NCBI RefSeq assembly: GCF_907164915.1 | Contig: NC_061862.1 | Span: 141,909,913 to 141,973,912, forward strand | Reading direction: 5' to 3' | Source of the DNA: Impatiens glandulifera | Lineage: Eukaryota > Streptophyta > Magnoliopsida > Ericales > Balsaminaceae | Length of the DNA: 64,000 bases | Shown here: positions 24,145 to 37,044 of the stretch, piece by piece | Layout of the letters: every line of letters begins with the position of its first letter | Position numbering within the stretch: position 1 is the first letter of the stretch | The notes under the pieces: generated by a model | What the model was told of the DNA's origin: nothing | The model's database searches: none | The model's input: the letters and a program-made list of their open reading frames with translations, nothing else | Made by a program: the position numbers and the translations under genes

Positions 24145-24483
24145 TAAAAAAATTGAATTATTTAAAAAATAGCAATATTAAAAATAATTATATATATAAT
24201 AATAGTATTATTAAAATTAAATAAAATATATTATATATATTATATAATAATATAGTATTAATAAAGAGTATAATGAGAAATTAAAAATTAAATGAAATAA
24301 GAATAGTGTTATACCTAGGGGACTAGTTACTATTTTATATCAAATATGAGGTACAAATTATATAGGGGTATAAATTTATACCAATAGTAAAAATGTAAAA
24401 AACACCGTATTAAAACACTATTGGTATAGTTTATATTATACCAATAATGTTGTACCTACTTATACTGTCAACCAAACATAGCC
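23644..24483. mobile_element. PIF/Tourist-like MITE (840 bp)
   Basis: Ends are GGTAGCGTTTGGTTGG and, inverted, GGCTATGTTTGGTTGACAG. The element is flanked by ATA at 23,641-23,643 and 24,484-24,486. Empty sites in the other units (for example ACTAATAGGATATCC at 44,490) prove the insertion and its edges. A 3-bp duplication and GG..GTTTGGTT ends fit the PIF/Harbinger superfamily. The interior is AT-rich with no transposase. Confidence 0.8.
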
Positions 24484-24678
24484 ATAGGATATCCTACGTT
24501 GTATAAGCAAAATATAAACTAAGTTTTTATAAAATATTTAATTTAATTAAAGAGAATATATTTATATGAAGAGAAAATATAATATATATATATATATATA
24601 ATTAGAAGAAAAATAAAAAAGAAATTAATTATTAGTAGTTGTTTCATAATATAAGTAAATTGTATGAAATATTTATAC

Positions 24679-24727
<49 letters not shown>

Positions 24728-25111
24728 AAATAATTGTCAAAATAATCATGAATTTTTTATGTTTATGTATTTATAAAAAGACATAATCAATAACCAAATA
24801 AACAACGGTTAGAGAACAACTATTAGAGTAGTCTACTTATTTTATAAACATATCTTCAAATATTAGACCTACAAAGAATTTTTAGGTAAACATATCTTTA
24901 AATGTTGGACCTATAAAAAAATTGTATAAACATATATGATCATTATAAACCAAAGGAAAAAAATGTACACATTCAAAAAAAAAAAAATTAAAATATAACA
25001 AAAATTAACCCCATAAAAGAGAAAAAAAACTACTATTAAATTATGGAAAACTAGATCTAAAATATTAAAATATTTTTAACAATAGTTACAAGAACATACA
25101 CTTAAAATAAA

Positions 25112-25113
<2 letters not shown>

Positions 25114-25176
<63 letters not shown>
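25114..25176. repeat. (TA)n microsatellite
   Basis: An uninterrupted TA run of about 63 bp. The same site carries 20-50 bp runs in other units. Confidence 0.95.
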
Positions 25177-25178
<2 letters not shown>

Positions 25179-25199
25179 ATTTCATTATATATAAAATGT

Positions 25200-25730
25200 A
25201 CATTAAATTATAACGCTCCACATAAAAGTTATGCAAAATATAAGAGTTTAGAGGTAGCCACCAAAATGCTAGAGTCTTGTTTTCATGCGAAATATCTCCA
25301 TCAGTTTTTAGATTTACGAAAAATTTCCAAACCCTAGCCATCTAGTGTCCTAACCAATGAAGGTAAAAAATATCCTCTTTAACGGACCAGGTAAACAGTT
25401 CCCTTGATGAGCATAAGGCGAAATTTCTTCCTATACCTCCTCAACTTTGCAATTCCTTCAAGTGCGAAATTCTACACATATCTACTACATATATGAAGAA
25501 CTTCTTAGAATGGACAAGAAAGGCTTCACAAGCTTAATAGGCCACAAATCTCGCAAACCAAGTTTGATGATTATATCAAAATCGTGAAAAAATCCAGTAT
25601 ACCGATACATTAAATTTAAGAAATATCTTTCAGAAGAGTTGAGAAATATTAGCTCCTTGTACATAGCTAAAATATTATTTCGAGTCGCATAATCCACCAA
25701 GAAAAAATAATCGAAATAGAGACCAAATGC
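25200..25730 (-). other. Conserved low-AT block with minus-strand coding-like frames
   Basis: Present in units at 45.2, 49.4-52.3, 55.0 and 58.1 kb as well. Minus-strand frames here read LYFDYFFLVDYATRNNILAM (to about 25,485) and MARVWKFFVNLKTDGDISHE (about 25,341). Equivalent frames recur in the other units with substitutions and stops. It may be a captured gene fragment carried by the macro-repeat. I do not recognise the family and see no complete gene. Confidence 0.35.
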
Positions 25731-25818
25731 ATTTACAACAAAATATTGTTTATATATATATAAATAAATATGTAATATTATATATAAATATAAAAATTAT
25801 GAAGGTAATTGCATTTAT

Positions 25819-26382
25819 CAATGTGAGAAAAATTACCGATATTAAAGGTATATATCAAAAATATCGTACCGTAATATATCGAAAATATCGATTTTTAAGG
25901 TATACCGAAAAATAATAAGGTATGATACTGATACCGAAATTATTGTTACAGTAAAGGTATGAGATTTTTAAAATTTTGGTATATCGAGATATATACCAAA
26001 ATACTAAAATAGTATTTATAAGTTAATATATATATATATAATAATTATAAGAAAATAATTAAATAGATTTGATATTAATTTAATTATAGAAATATAATTT
26101 TTGAATAATATCAAAATATAATTATAATGAAAATTATTCAATATATGCAATATCTACCTTACCGAGGAGTTTAATTTTTTTTAGGTTAATATGTTTTTTA
26201 GGTATCAAAGGTATAATATTGATACCGTACCGAAATTAAGGTATGTCGAAATCAAGGTAAGGTAAATGTAGGTATATCGAAATCAAGGTAAGGAAAAGAT
26301 ATGCATTTTTGTATACTAAAATTTTAGGTAAGGTATAAGGTATGGATAAAACATTAAGGTATACCGTACCGACCCACTCCTA
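25819..26382. mobile_element. hAT-type MITE, copy 1 (564 bp)
   Basis: Flanked by a perfect 8-bp duplication GCATTTAT (25,811-25,818 and 26,383-26,390), the hAT signature. The right end is CCCACTCCTA, matching CTACCCCTA of copy 2. The left end is mutated but shares AATTACCGATATTAAAGG with copy 2. The interior is full of GGTATACCGA/TACCGAAAT-type words that could fold back. No coding. Confidence 0.8.
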
Positions 26383-27229
26383 GCATTTATAACAAAAAAA
26401 AATTGTTTATATCTTGAATTAATATTTAATAATAAACTCAATTAATATAGATAATTTTTTAGATGATATATGTTAAGGTAAAAAAAAATTAATAAAGAAA
26501 AGAGAGTAGGAGAGAGAAAATATATATGGATTATACCTGATAACATGAATTATTGTGGTGCCTTTTTGCCTTGTTGATTTTAAATGAATATCGATAAAAT
26601 GTGTAAGATTTTGTTGCAATTGTTAAATTCTGAAAAAAAACAGTGAACAACGGATTGTTGAAACATAACGTAATACAAATTCAATTATCGAAAATATGAT
26701 ATTGATAGAGAAAATGAGAAGATCATACCGAGACTAAACGATTTGAGGTTATAACAATTGTATATGACACTCTTCTCTCTTCAATTGGACATTTTTTTTT
26801 TTAAATTGGACCTTGTTGATCTAAGATTATTTATTGGAACTCTCTTTTAATTGGACCTTGTTGATTAAGGATTATTTATAGGTAGAAAATAGTTGGGTGA
26901 GAAGAAATATGAAAAGTCTAGTTGGTTTAATTACAATTATACATACATATGTTGGATGTTGTTGCAGATTTCATAATTAATATTTAGTGTTAAATTCAAT
27001 TAATTAGAAGTTTTTAGGTTATTTAATTTAAAGTTAAATTTTATAATAAGATAACTGAAACCTTGAATTAATATTTAATAATAAACTCAATTAAAATACA
27101 TCATTTTTTTAATGAGAATTCATCAAGTTTATTTTATTTAAGGATAAATTTTATAATTAATATTGGATAAATATATAAGTTAAATTGGTGATTTTTAATA
27201 AATAAATTTTATATTAAATGTACAACTCA

Positions 27230-27266
<37 letters not shown>

Positions 27267-27347
27267 TTTTGATAGAATTCATAAGGTTTATTTGATTTGA
27301 AAATATCTAATTTGAAGTATTAAGATATTTAATAATAAAAAAAAAGA

Positions 27348-27378
<31 letters not shown>

Positions 27379-27468
27379 GTGATTTTTTAAATATAAAATT
27401 TATGATTTCTCTCATAATACATATATTTTATTTATAAGGTAGGTGCATTTATAAAAAAAAAAATTATT

Positions 27469-27499
<31 letters not shown>

Positions 27500-28023
27500 G
27501 GTATGTGTATTTATAACTAAAAAAATAATTGTTTATATATATATATAAATAAAATAATTTTGTAATATTATATATAAATATAAAAATTATAAAGGAATAT
27601 ATATATTTAAATAAAATAAATATAATATATATATATATATAAATGTGCATTTATAAATCAAAAAAATTGTATATATATATATAAATAAAATAAATATAAA
27701 AATGATGAAGGTAGTTGCATTTATAAAAATAAAAAATAAAAAAATAAAATAATAGTTTATATATGGTAAGTCTCATATATAATTTCCTTTATAAAACAAG
27801 ATTCTACAATATATTTTTTTAAATATTTTTGAAACCAAAAAATTGTTAAATTAGTGAAACTAAAATTTTGTAATTTATTGTTTAAATTTATTATTATTTT
27901 GTTCGATTTCTATTTTGTTCGGGTTGTTTATTTCCTATAAGACTACATTAATTTATAAAATATTAATTAAAAATAAAAATAATCTCTCACCTTAAATATC
28001 CTAACTTAAAAATTAAAAATAAT

Positions 28024-30820
28024 CTCATTACAATGCATTTAATTCTAGTGATTTCTGAAAAGGTAGATTCCAATTTCTGCATATGTTATAGTTCTGCTCA
28101 TTGCTTGGAATTCTCCTCCATGTTCCCACGAGGGCGCCATAATCCGATACAATTTCTCTCCACATCTCTTCAATGCTCCTACGGATTCTGTCATAAACTT
28201 TTGCGTTTTTCTCCATCCATATGTTGTAGACCACTACTCCAAAGCCACATTTGAATATGTATGTTGTGAATCTGTTTCCTTTGGATTTGAGTACTACTAT
28301 CTCCGTAATTTCTTTCCATTCTTTCGGGAAACTAATCAGTTACAAACTCTTTACAAAATAATCCCAAAGCTCCATAACAATATTACAACTTCCAAATAGG
28401 TGATTAGTAGTTTCCTCGTTTCCGTTGCATAGTAGACAGTTCACGTCTGGGGTCTGGAGTGTTGAGTCTTTCTTAGAAGAAAAGTCATAGGATGAATGGG
28501 TATCGTGGAATGATCTTGGCTGACCATACAAGAGCAGCCTAATCTACTTTCTATGCTTTTTCTTGAGTTACCTCTCATATTCTCTTTAAAACTAACTTCC
28601 CATTGTCTTCGACTTTCCATTCATGAACGTCGGGTCTGTCGTGAAGTTGTATGCTGCTTATGTGATCCAGTATCATCTGCCTTTCTGGACTCTTCTCAGG
28701 AGTGAGTCCCAATTCCTTTCTTTGATATCTTTGATTTTCGCCACTACACGGTCTCTTCTAATGCATATATTCTTGAACTCCTCCTTGTGAATGATAGCCT
28801 GATTTTCAAACTAGGTGTTGTGCCAAAATAGAATGCCTTTCCCGTCCCTTAGCCGAATGTCATAGAAATCTGCTATATCGTTTCTTAGTTTAAGAATTTT
28901 CTTGAGTGACTAGCTCATACCTTCGTTGATTCTTAAAGTCTAGATACTGGTTTCCTATTTCATAAACCTCATGTGTACCCATTTGATCCATAATGATTCC
29001 TAGTTGTATTTCAATGTCCACATATGCTTGAAGATTAGAGCTTTGTTCCACTCGACACAGTTCTTAAGTCTGATGCCTCTCTCCTCCTTCGATTTGCAGA
29101 GAGCGGTCCATTTAACTTTCTTTCCTACTCTTCCGCTACTGCCCTAGATGAAATTCCGCATTAACGTATCGAGTTCCTTCATTATCTTCTTCAGAATGAC
29201 CATCTGATGCGCCCAGTATCCAATTATGCCCATGACTACACTCTTGATAAGCTCAATCTTCCATGCATAAGAAAGTTTCTTCGCTGCTCAGCCAGAAACC
29301 ATGTTTCTTACCTTTTAAATCAGTGACTTGGAGTGTGAGATCTCAATCAATTTTGCGGTTAACGGAATCATAAGTAACTTAGAGGAAAGCTTCCTTCCTC
29401 AATGCCCATAATGTTGAAGATGTCCTGCTTTGTTTCGTCATTCACTCATCCGTAAAAGCCACACGTTTGCATTCATTAATAGTAAGACATGTAACCTCAG
29501 AAAAAAATGTTAGTGCAGCCCTAATAGTTTTAATAGAGTCAACATCAGTGTGTGCAAAAACGAACAAATCGTCAGCAAAGTATAAATGAGTTACCTCCTC
29601 TACCTCACAGAACGAGTGAAAGACGTGAAGTTTCTCTCAAAGATCTCCATGATAGCTACGAAAAGGTAAGAAGAGAGGGGGTCCCCTTGTCTTACTCCGT
29701 TTTCACCCTTTAAGTAGCCACCGTGGACTCCATTGCCGCTAACAACAAAACATGTTGAAAAAACGCATTGCATAATCCAATCAATAAAAATCTTAGGAAA
29801 AGAATAAACAACCAGAAAGTCCTGAATGACTTCCCATCTAACAGAGTCAAATCTTTCTTGATGTCTTTTTTGAAAGCCACTTTCGGGGATATTTTGTTTT
29901 TCCCGTTGCCTTTGAGAAGGCTCGGCATGAGAAGAATATTATGAGAAAATGTTCTACCTGGATTGTATGTAGACTGATTAAGATTTATAATTTTTTCTAT
30001 GACTTTTTTAATACGTTTAGAAATTATTTTTAAAATTATTTTATAAACCACATTGCAAAAGAAAACTAGTCTGAAATCTTGTACTTTTTCAGACACCGTA
30101 GTTTTGGGGATCAAGGTCAGGACAACCGTGTTCCATTGCTTCAACATCTTCCTATTCTTGAAAAAATCCAGAACCCCATCTGTAACATCATTACTCACAA
30201 CCAACCAATTATCCTTGAAGAACTGTGCGTTGAACCCATTTGGATCCGGACTCTTATTCCCATCCATACTGAACAGAGCCTCTTTAACCTCAATTCTCGT
30301 GACTACTCTTATTAACTCGCGACTATCTTCAGTTGAGATTTTCCTATCGATGATCTAATATAGAGTATTCAGGTGACTTTGATGTTGTTTTCTAGCACCC
30401 ATTAACTTTTCATAGAACTCAATAGCCAGATCTTGCACACCCTTTTGACTCTGAACATATTCTCTTTCATCGTTATTTCGGCCTATACACATTGTTTCTC
30501 ATATTTATGGCATTGCATTTTCTGTTGAAGTAAGCCGTATTTTTATCACCCAACGAGAGCCAGTTTTGTCTTGACTTTTGTCTAATAAAGTTCTATTCAA
30601 GGAGACTCATCTTCCTAATGTTTTCAAGTGAATCCCTCTCATCCTCGTTGAGTTGTTCATCACTATCCCTATTTAATTACATTTTCTGTACCTCATTCAG
30701 TTTCTCTCTTTCAACTAGAACTCCGTTGGAGATATTATTGAACATTTCTTGTCAAAGTGTTGGAGATGATTCTTCAGGAACTTTAATTTCTAAGAAAATC
30801 TGTACATACTAGAGCCCGTG
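28024..30820 (-). pseudogene. LINE (L1-type) ORF2, reverse transcriptase to C-terminus
   Basis: In minus-strand order: FIRQKSRQNWLSLGDKN (about 30,590-30,540), the pre-RT segment; MDGNKSPDPNGFNAQFFKDN (30,267); a QWNTVVLTLIPK-type segment; SKRIKKVIEKIINLNQSTYN (about 30,030-29,960), then PGR; GVRQGDPLSSYLF (about 29,700-29,650); the catalytic YFADDLFVFAHTD (about 29,580-29,540); a zinc-binding CLLCNGNEETTNHLFGSC segment (about 28,440-28,390); and a terminal IWMEKNAKVY stretch (28,234-28,035). It has many stops and frameshifts. No endonuclease domain or poly(A) tail is visible, so both ends are cut. It differs from the LINE tail carried by the macro-repeats. On its left the repeat stops inside the CT-rich block, and on its right it resumes from the earlier CT/GA block. 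Confidence 0.85.
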
Positions 30821-31871
30821 ATTTGAGACTGAACGATTTTGGGTTGTAGCAATTGTATAACACTTCTCTCTTCAATTGGACATTCTCTTTTAAATTGGAC
30901 CTAGTTGATTTAAGAATATTTATAGGAACTCTCTTTCAATTGGACCTTGTTGATCTAGGATTATTTATAGGTAGAAAATAGTTGGGTGGAGAAGAAGATG
31001 AAAAGTCTAGTTGGTTTAATTACAGTTATACATACATACATTGATGTTGTTGCAGGTTTTATAATTAATATTTAGTGCTAAATTCAATTAATGAGAAGTC
31101 TTTAGGTTATTTAATTAAAAGTTAAATTTTTATAATATGATAACTAAAACCTTGAATTAATATTTAATAATAATTTTAATTAATATAGATATTTTTTTAA
31201 TGAGAATTCATCAAGTTTATTTTATTTAAAGTTAAGTTTTATTCTTATTATTTGATAAATATATAAGTTAAATTGGTGATTTTTAAGAAATAAATTTTAT
31301 ATTAGATGTACAATTCAATTAATATATATATAATTTTTTAATAGAATTGATAAGGTTTATTTTATTTGAAAATATCTAATTTGAAGTATTAAGATATTTA
31401 TTAAAAAATATGAATTTATATATATATATATAAAATATATAATATATATATATAAAATAAATAATATATATTTTAATTTGAAGTATTAAAATACTTAATA
31501 AAAAAAAAGAATATATATATATAATATATAAAATATGCCATTTTTTAAATATAAAATTTACGAGTTCTCTCCTATTACATCTATATTTATAAGATAGGTA
31601 CATTTATATCAAAAATTTATTTATATATATATATAAATAAACATAAATATAAAATTTATAAAGGTAAGTGTATTTATAACAAAAAAAAATAAATTTATAT
31701 ATATATATATAATAATTTTTTAATATTATATATAAATATAAAAATTATGATGGAATATACATTTATAACAAAAAAAATTTATTTATGTATAAATATATAT
31801 ATATATATATATATATAAATTAAATATAATATATATATATATACGAAGGTATATGTATTTATAACAAAAAT

Positions 31872-31911
<40 letters not shown>

Positions 31912-33317
31912 AATATAAAAATTATGAAGGTAGTTGAATTTATAACAAAATTAATAGTTTACATATATAAAAAAATGTAATATTATATATAAATAGATAA
32001 ATTATAAAAGTAGGTTCATTTATAAATAAAAAAAATTGTTTATATATATAAATAAAATAAATATGAAAATTATAAAGGTAGATGCATTTATAACCAAAAT
32101 AAAAATTGTTTATATATATATAAATAAAATAAATATAAAATTGATGAAGGCAGGTGTATTTATAATAATAAATTGTTTATATATATATATATAATAATAA
32201 ATATAAAAAATAAGTTATGTGCATTTATAAAAAAATAATTATTTATATATATATATTTAAATAAAATAAATTTATAAAATTATAAATGTATTTACATTAA
32301 TAATCAAAAAAAATTGTTTATATCTTGAACTAATAAAATATGAACTAATATTATATAGATAATTTGTTAGATGATATATGAGAAGTAAGAAAGAGTAGAG
32401 AGAAAATACATGATGACTTAGTTTATTGTAGTTTATTGTGGTCCTGGTTGACTTTAAACATTAGTGAAACTAAGATCGTTTAAATTTATTATTATTTTGT
32501 TATATTTATGTTTTGTTCGGGAAAACTATATTATTTAATAAATATAAATTAAATATTAAAAATAATCTCTCACCTTAAATATCCTAACTTAAAATTTAAA
32601 AATAATCTCTCAAACTAAATATTTTAATAAAAATTTTGAATAAAAAATAATGTGTTGTATTTACTAATTAATTTAATTTTCTTTCTTCCAACTAATTAAT
32701 CTCTCTTCCATGAATTTATCTCTTCTATTTACTCTATTAATTTTATGACTTTTCAATTAATTTGTTTATCAAATATTTATTTCTCCCTCTTTTTACTTAT
32801 TTTTTTTTACTTTAATGACATTTAAATGTTTATTTAATATTTATCATTTTTTATTTCTCAATTATCAATATATTAGTAATGAATTAATCTTTTTTATTTT
32901 GATCATTAATGTGGTTAATTTTCTAAAAATTGCATTGTATTTTTAATAATTGCAATCATAAATATGTGCATCATAAATATTAAAAGTTTGATAATATGAT
33001 ATATTGAGCATATATTGATCTTAAAATTTTATAAGATTCGAAATATAACATAATAAAGCAATGAACAAACTACTTCAGGACCTTTTGATTAAGAAATAAT
33101 ATGAAAGATGATAAAAGAGAGAGGGGTTTAGTCATTTAAAAAAGGAAGAAAAAGAGAGGGGTTTGACCGTTTGGGAATAAAAGGAGAAGAGAGGTGGGCT
33201 TGGTTTGAGAATGGAAGGAGGAGAAAACAGGAATGGAAAGAAAAGAGAGAGAGATGAGTTTGTATGTTTAGGAATAAAATGAGAAGATATATAGAGGGTT
33301 TTATAATGGAAACAGTA
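30821..33317 (+). repeat. Macro-repeat partial unit (CT/GA block to purine block)
   Basis: It begins with GAGACTGAACGATTTTGGG and repeats blocks already passed in U2. It contains the longest AT minisatellite domain of the window (31,560-32,340: about ten units of 75-95 bp, each with AAGGTAGGTGCATTTATAAC-like text followed by an (AT)n run), then the CT-rich block (32.46-32.9 kb) and purine block (33.1-33.3 kb). No gene. Confidence 0.75.
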
Positions 33318-33540
33318 TATCTTTATTTAGTTTGACATAGAACTTAGGAGAAGGAAGCTTCGCTCTATACGTTATTTAGACATTCCGTTAATCACGTTTG
33401 GGTTAAACCCGGAATGAAATCCGGGTTCCGGATTCACTCTCCCTTCTTTCAACCCAGGTATAATTTATTATTATAATAATGCTCTTTCATTTTAATTGGT
33501 CCGTAAGAACACCTTATTCCGTAGCAGAAGACTTGATTTA
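33318..33540. other. Orphan GC-richer segment
   Basis: About 220 bp not shared with any other unit, between a purine block and an AT minisatellite. It contains an inverted repeat, AACCCGGA followed by ATCCGGGTT (about 33,397-33,417), able to form a small hairpin. Its origin is unknown; it could be a scrap of another mobile element. Confidence 0.4.
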
Positions 33541-34058
33541 TAATGAAAACAAAATTGTATATGTATATAAATATAATAAATATAAAAATTATCAAGGTGG
33601 TTACATTTATAACAAAATAATAGTTTATATATATATATAATAAATATGTAATATTATATATAAATAGATAAATTATAAATGTAGGTTCATTTATAAAAAA
33701 AAAAACATTAATTAAATATATAAATAAAATAAATATAATAATTATGATAGTAGTTGTATTCATAAAAAAAAAAGTTGTTTATATATATAAATAAAATTAA
33801 TATAAAAATTATGAAGGTAGGTGTATTTATAAAAATAAATTGTTTATATATATTTATATATATATATATATATAATAAATTTAAAAATAATGAAGTTATG
33901 TGTATTTATAACAAAACATAAATTGTTTATAAATATATTTAAATAAAATAAATTTACAAAATTAAGATGGTATTTGCATTTATAATATAAAAAATTTATT
34001 TATATCTTGAATTAATATTATATAGATTATTTTTTAGATAATATATGGTAAGTAAATA

Positions 34059-34136
<78 letters not shown>

Positions 34137-35850
34137 GGTAAGTTTCATATATATAATTCCCTTTGTAAATCAAAATTCTCCAATATATTTGTTTTTAATA
34201 TTCTTGAAACAAACAAATTATCGAATTAGTGAAACTAAGATTTTGTAATATATTATTTAAATTTATTATTATTTTGTTCGGGTTGTTTAATTCCTACGAG
34301 AATACTTTATTTTATAAAATATAAATTAAATATTAAAAATAATCTCTCACATTAAATATCGAAACTTAAAAATTAAAAATAATCTCTCAAACTAAATATT
34401 TTAATAAAATCTTTGAATAAAAAATAATGGGTTGTATTTATTAATTAATTTATTTCTTTTTCTTCCAACTAATTAATCTCTCTCTTCCATTAACTTATCA
34501 ATTTTCTATATTAATTTTATGACTTTACAATTAATTTGTTTATCAAATATTTATTTCTCCCTCTTTTTACTCATTTTTGTACTTTGATGACATATAAATA
34601 TTTATTTAATATTTGTCATTTTCTATTTCTCAATTATCAACATATTAGTAATAAGATAATCTTTTTTATTTTGATCAATAATATGGCTAATTTTCTAATA
34701 ATTGCATTATATTTTTAATAATTGTAATCTAAGCTCACAAATATCTTATCTAAAAATTATAAACAAAATCAAATATTTAAATATGTTCATCATAAATATT
34801 ACAATCATAAATATTACAAGTTTGATAATAGGATGATCATAATGATCTTAAAATTCTATAAGATTCAAAATATAAAATAATAAAGCAATGAACAAACTAC
34901 TATGTTAATAGTTTAATCTAAAAAATAGATACTTCAAGACCTTTTGATTTTGATTGAGAAATAATATAAAAGATGAAGAGAGGATAAAAGAGAGAGGGGT
35001 TTAGCCGTTTAAAAAAGAAAGAAGAAGAGAGGGGTTTGTTTGTTTGGGAATAAAAGGAGAAGAGATGTGAGTTTGGTTTGTGAATGGAAGGAGGAGAAAA
35101 CATAAATAGAAGGAGAAGAGAGAAATGAGTTTGGATGTTTGGGAATGAAAGGAGAAGATAGATAGAGGGTTTTATAATAAAAATTGTGCACGAAACAAGA
35201 AAATTAGTGTTTGATTTATTATATAATGAAAGATATATTTGTTCAATAAGGTTAGCCGGTTGATCTTTATTGGGAAAATTTATGGGAGTCTAAAATTCCT
35301 ACTAAGATCTCCTTTTTAGGTTGGATTGTTACTAAAGATATATGTATGAAAAAATTATGATTATTGTGAGTCGTTGTCGTATGTGTTATAAAGATGTTGA
35401 GACAGTTTCTCATCTACTTTTACATTGTCACGTTGTTTAATGTATATGGAGTCTTTTGAAGAATTTGAATGGAATATAATGGGTTATGCCGGAACCAGTT
35501 AGTGGCTATTGGGAGGCATGGATTGAGGCGACTAAAATTGCGAGACTTAGAAGATGGATTTCCATCCCTATAATTTTTTATGGATTATTTGGTTGGAAAA
35601 AAATTCGAGAACTTGTAACAACGAAAGTAGGCCGTTAAGGATTATTCACAATTCCATTATCATGACGATATCGGAGATTAGATCCGAAAACCTATAGATT
35701 CGTGTGAAGATTTTATTGCCCTTCTAAAAGATTTTCGAGTCAATTAATATTTTAATGTAATTAATTTGTACATAACTTTTTTCATATCATACATTTATCG
35801 TTGTACTTAAACAATTTTTTATTAAGTAGATTATTTTAAAAAATAATAAT
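33541..35850 (+). repeat. Macro-repeat partial unit with LINE tail
   Basis: It enters in the AT minisatellite (33.54-34.0 kb), has (AT)n at 34,066-34,134, the CT-rich block (34.15-34.7 kb), the purine block (34.95-35.17 kb) and a LINE tail (35.2-35.85 kb). It then jumps to the middle of another unit (conserved block end) at about 35,850, without an intervening peptide gene. Confidence 0.75.
35215..35845 (+). pseudogene. LINE ORF2 zinc-binding tail (copy in partial unit)
   Basis: Plus-strand remnants of a reverse-transcriptase zinc-binding region: an IDLYWENLWESK-like start, a CRMCYKDVETVSHLLLHCH-like cysteine/histidine cluster (about 35,370-35,435), then GYWEAWIEATKIARLRRW and a WIIWLEKN-type end (about 35,505-35,610). 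Frameshifts are present. The 3' UTR has TGTACATAACTTTTTTCAT and ends near TTTTTATTAAGTAGATTATTTTAAAAAATAATA. Confidence 0.7.
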
Positions 35851-36437
35851 ATCTTTAAGAAGAGTTGAGAAATGTTAGCTCCTTGTACATAGCTAATATA
35901 TTATTTTGAGTTAAATAATCCACCAAGAAAAAATAATCGAAAAATATTGTTTATATATATATATAATAATAATAAAATGTAATATTATATATAATTATAA
36001 AAATTATGAAGGTAATTGTATTTATAAAAAATATTGTTTATATCTTAAATTAATATTTAATAATAAACTCAATTAATATTGATAATTTTTTATATGATAT
36101 ATATTTATGGTAATGTAAAAAAAATTAATGAAGAAAAGAGAGTAGGAGAGAGGAGAGAGAAATTAAATGTGGATTATACCTAATAACTAATAACTTGAAT
36201 TATTGTGGTGTTTTTTTGCCTTGTTAATTTTAAAAAATATCGATAAAATGCGCAATAATTTTTTGCAACTTCTTGAATTGGTTAAATTCTGAAAAGAAAG
36301 GTAAAACAGTGAATAACGGATTGTTGAAACATAATATAATACAAATTCAATTATTGAAAACATGATTTTGATAGAGAAAGTGAGAAGATCGTACCGAGAC
36401 TGAATAATTTTGGGTTGTAGTAATTGTATATCACACT

Positions 36438-37044
36438 TAGAGGTGAACAAATTACCGATATTAAAGGTATATCAAAAATTCCATACCACAATATATCGAA
36501 AATATCGAATTTTAAGGTATGCCGAAAAAATGTAAGTTATGATACCGATACCGCAATTATTGGTACGGTAAATGTATGAGATTTTTAAAATTTTGATATA
36601 TCCAGATATACCAAAATACCGAAATAGTATTTATAAGTTAAAATATATATAATTATATATAATACTTATAAGAAAATAATTAAATATATTTGATATTAAT
36701 TTAATTATTAAGATATAATTTTTGAATAATATAAAATATAATTATACTGAAATATTATTTAATATATGCAATATCTATTTTATTGATGAGATTAATTTTT
36801 TTTAAGTTAATATGTTTTTTATGTAACAAATGTATAATACTGATACTGTAACGAAATTAAGGTATATCGAAATTAAGGTAAGGTAAATGTATGAATTTTT
36901 GTATACCAAAATTAAGGTATGTTGAAATTAAGGTATACCAAAATCAAGGTAAGGTAAATGTATGTATTTTTTGCATATCAAAATTTTAGGTAAGGTACAA
37001 GGTATGGATAAAACATTAATGTATATTGTACCGACCTACCCCTA
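36438..37044. mobile_element. hAT-type MITE, copy 2 (607 bp)
   Basis: Perfect 8-bp duplication ATCACACT at 36,430-36,437 and 37,045-37,052. Termini are TAGAGGTGAACAAATTACCG and, inverted, TAGGGGTAGGTCGGTAC. Empty sites (TATATCACACTATTCTCTC at 52,853 and 55,936) confirm the insertion. The interior shares GGTATACC/TACCGAAAT text with copy 1 at 25.8 kb. Confidence 0.85.

Larger units (their letters stand above)
22869..28023 (+). repeat. Macro-repeat unit U2
   Basis: It contains, in the usual order, an intact peptide gene, AT spacer, the conserved 25.2-25.7 kb block, the CT/GA block (26.48-26.9 kb), the AT minisatellite (27.2-27.75 kb) and the start of the CT-rich block (27.79 kb). Two MITEs are inserted. 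At about 28,023 it is broken by a LINE fragment. Confidence 0.8.

Noticed and set aside
28033..30358. Plus-strand frames at 28,033, 30,053 and 30,079
   Set aside because: They are antisense shadows of the LINE reverse transcriptase.
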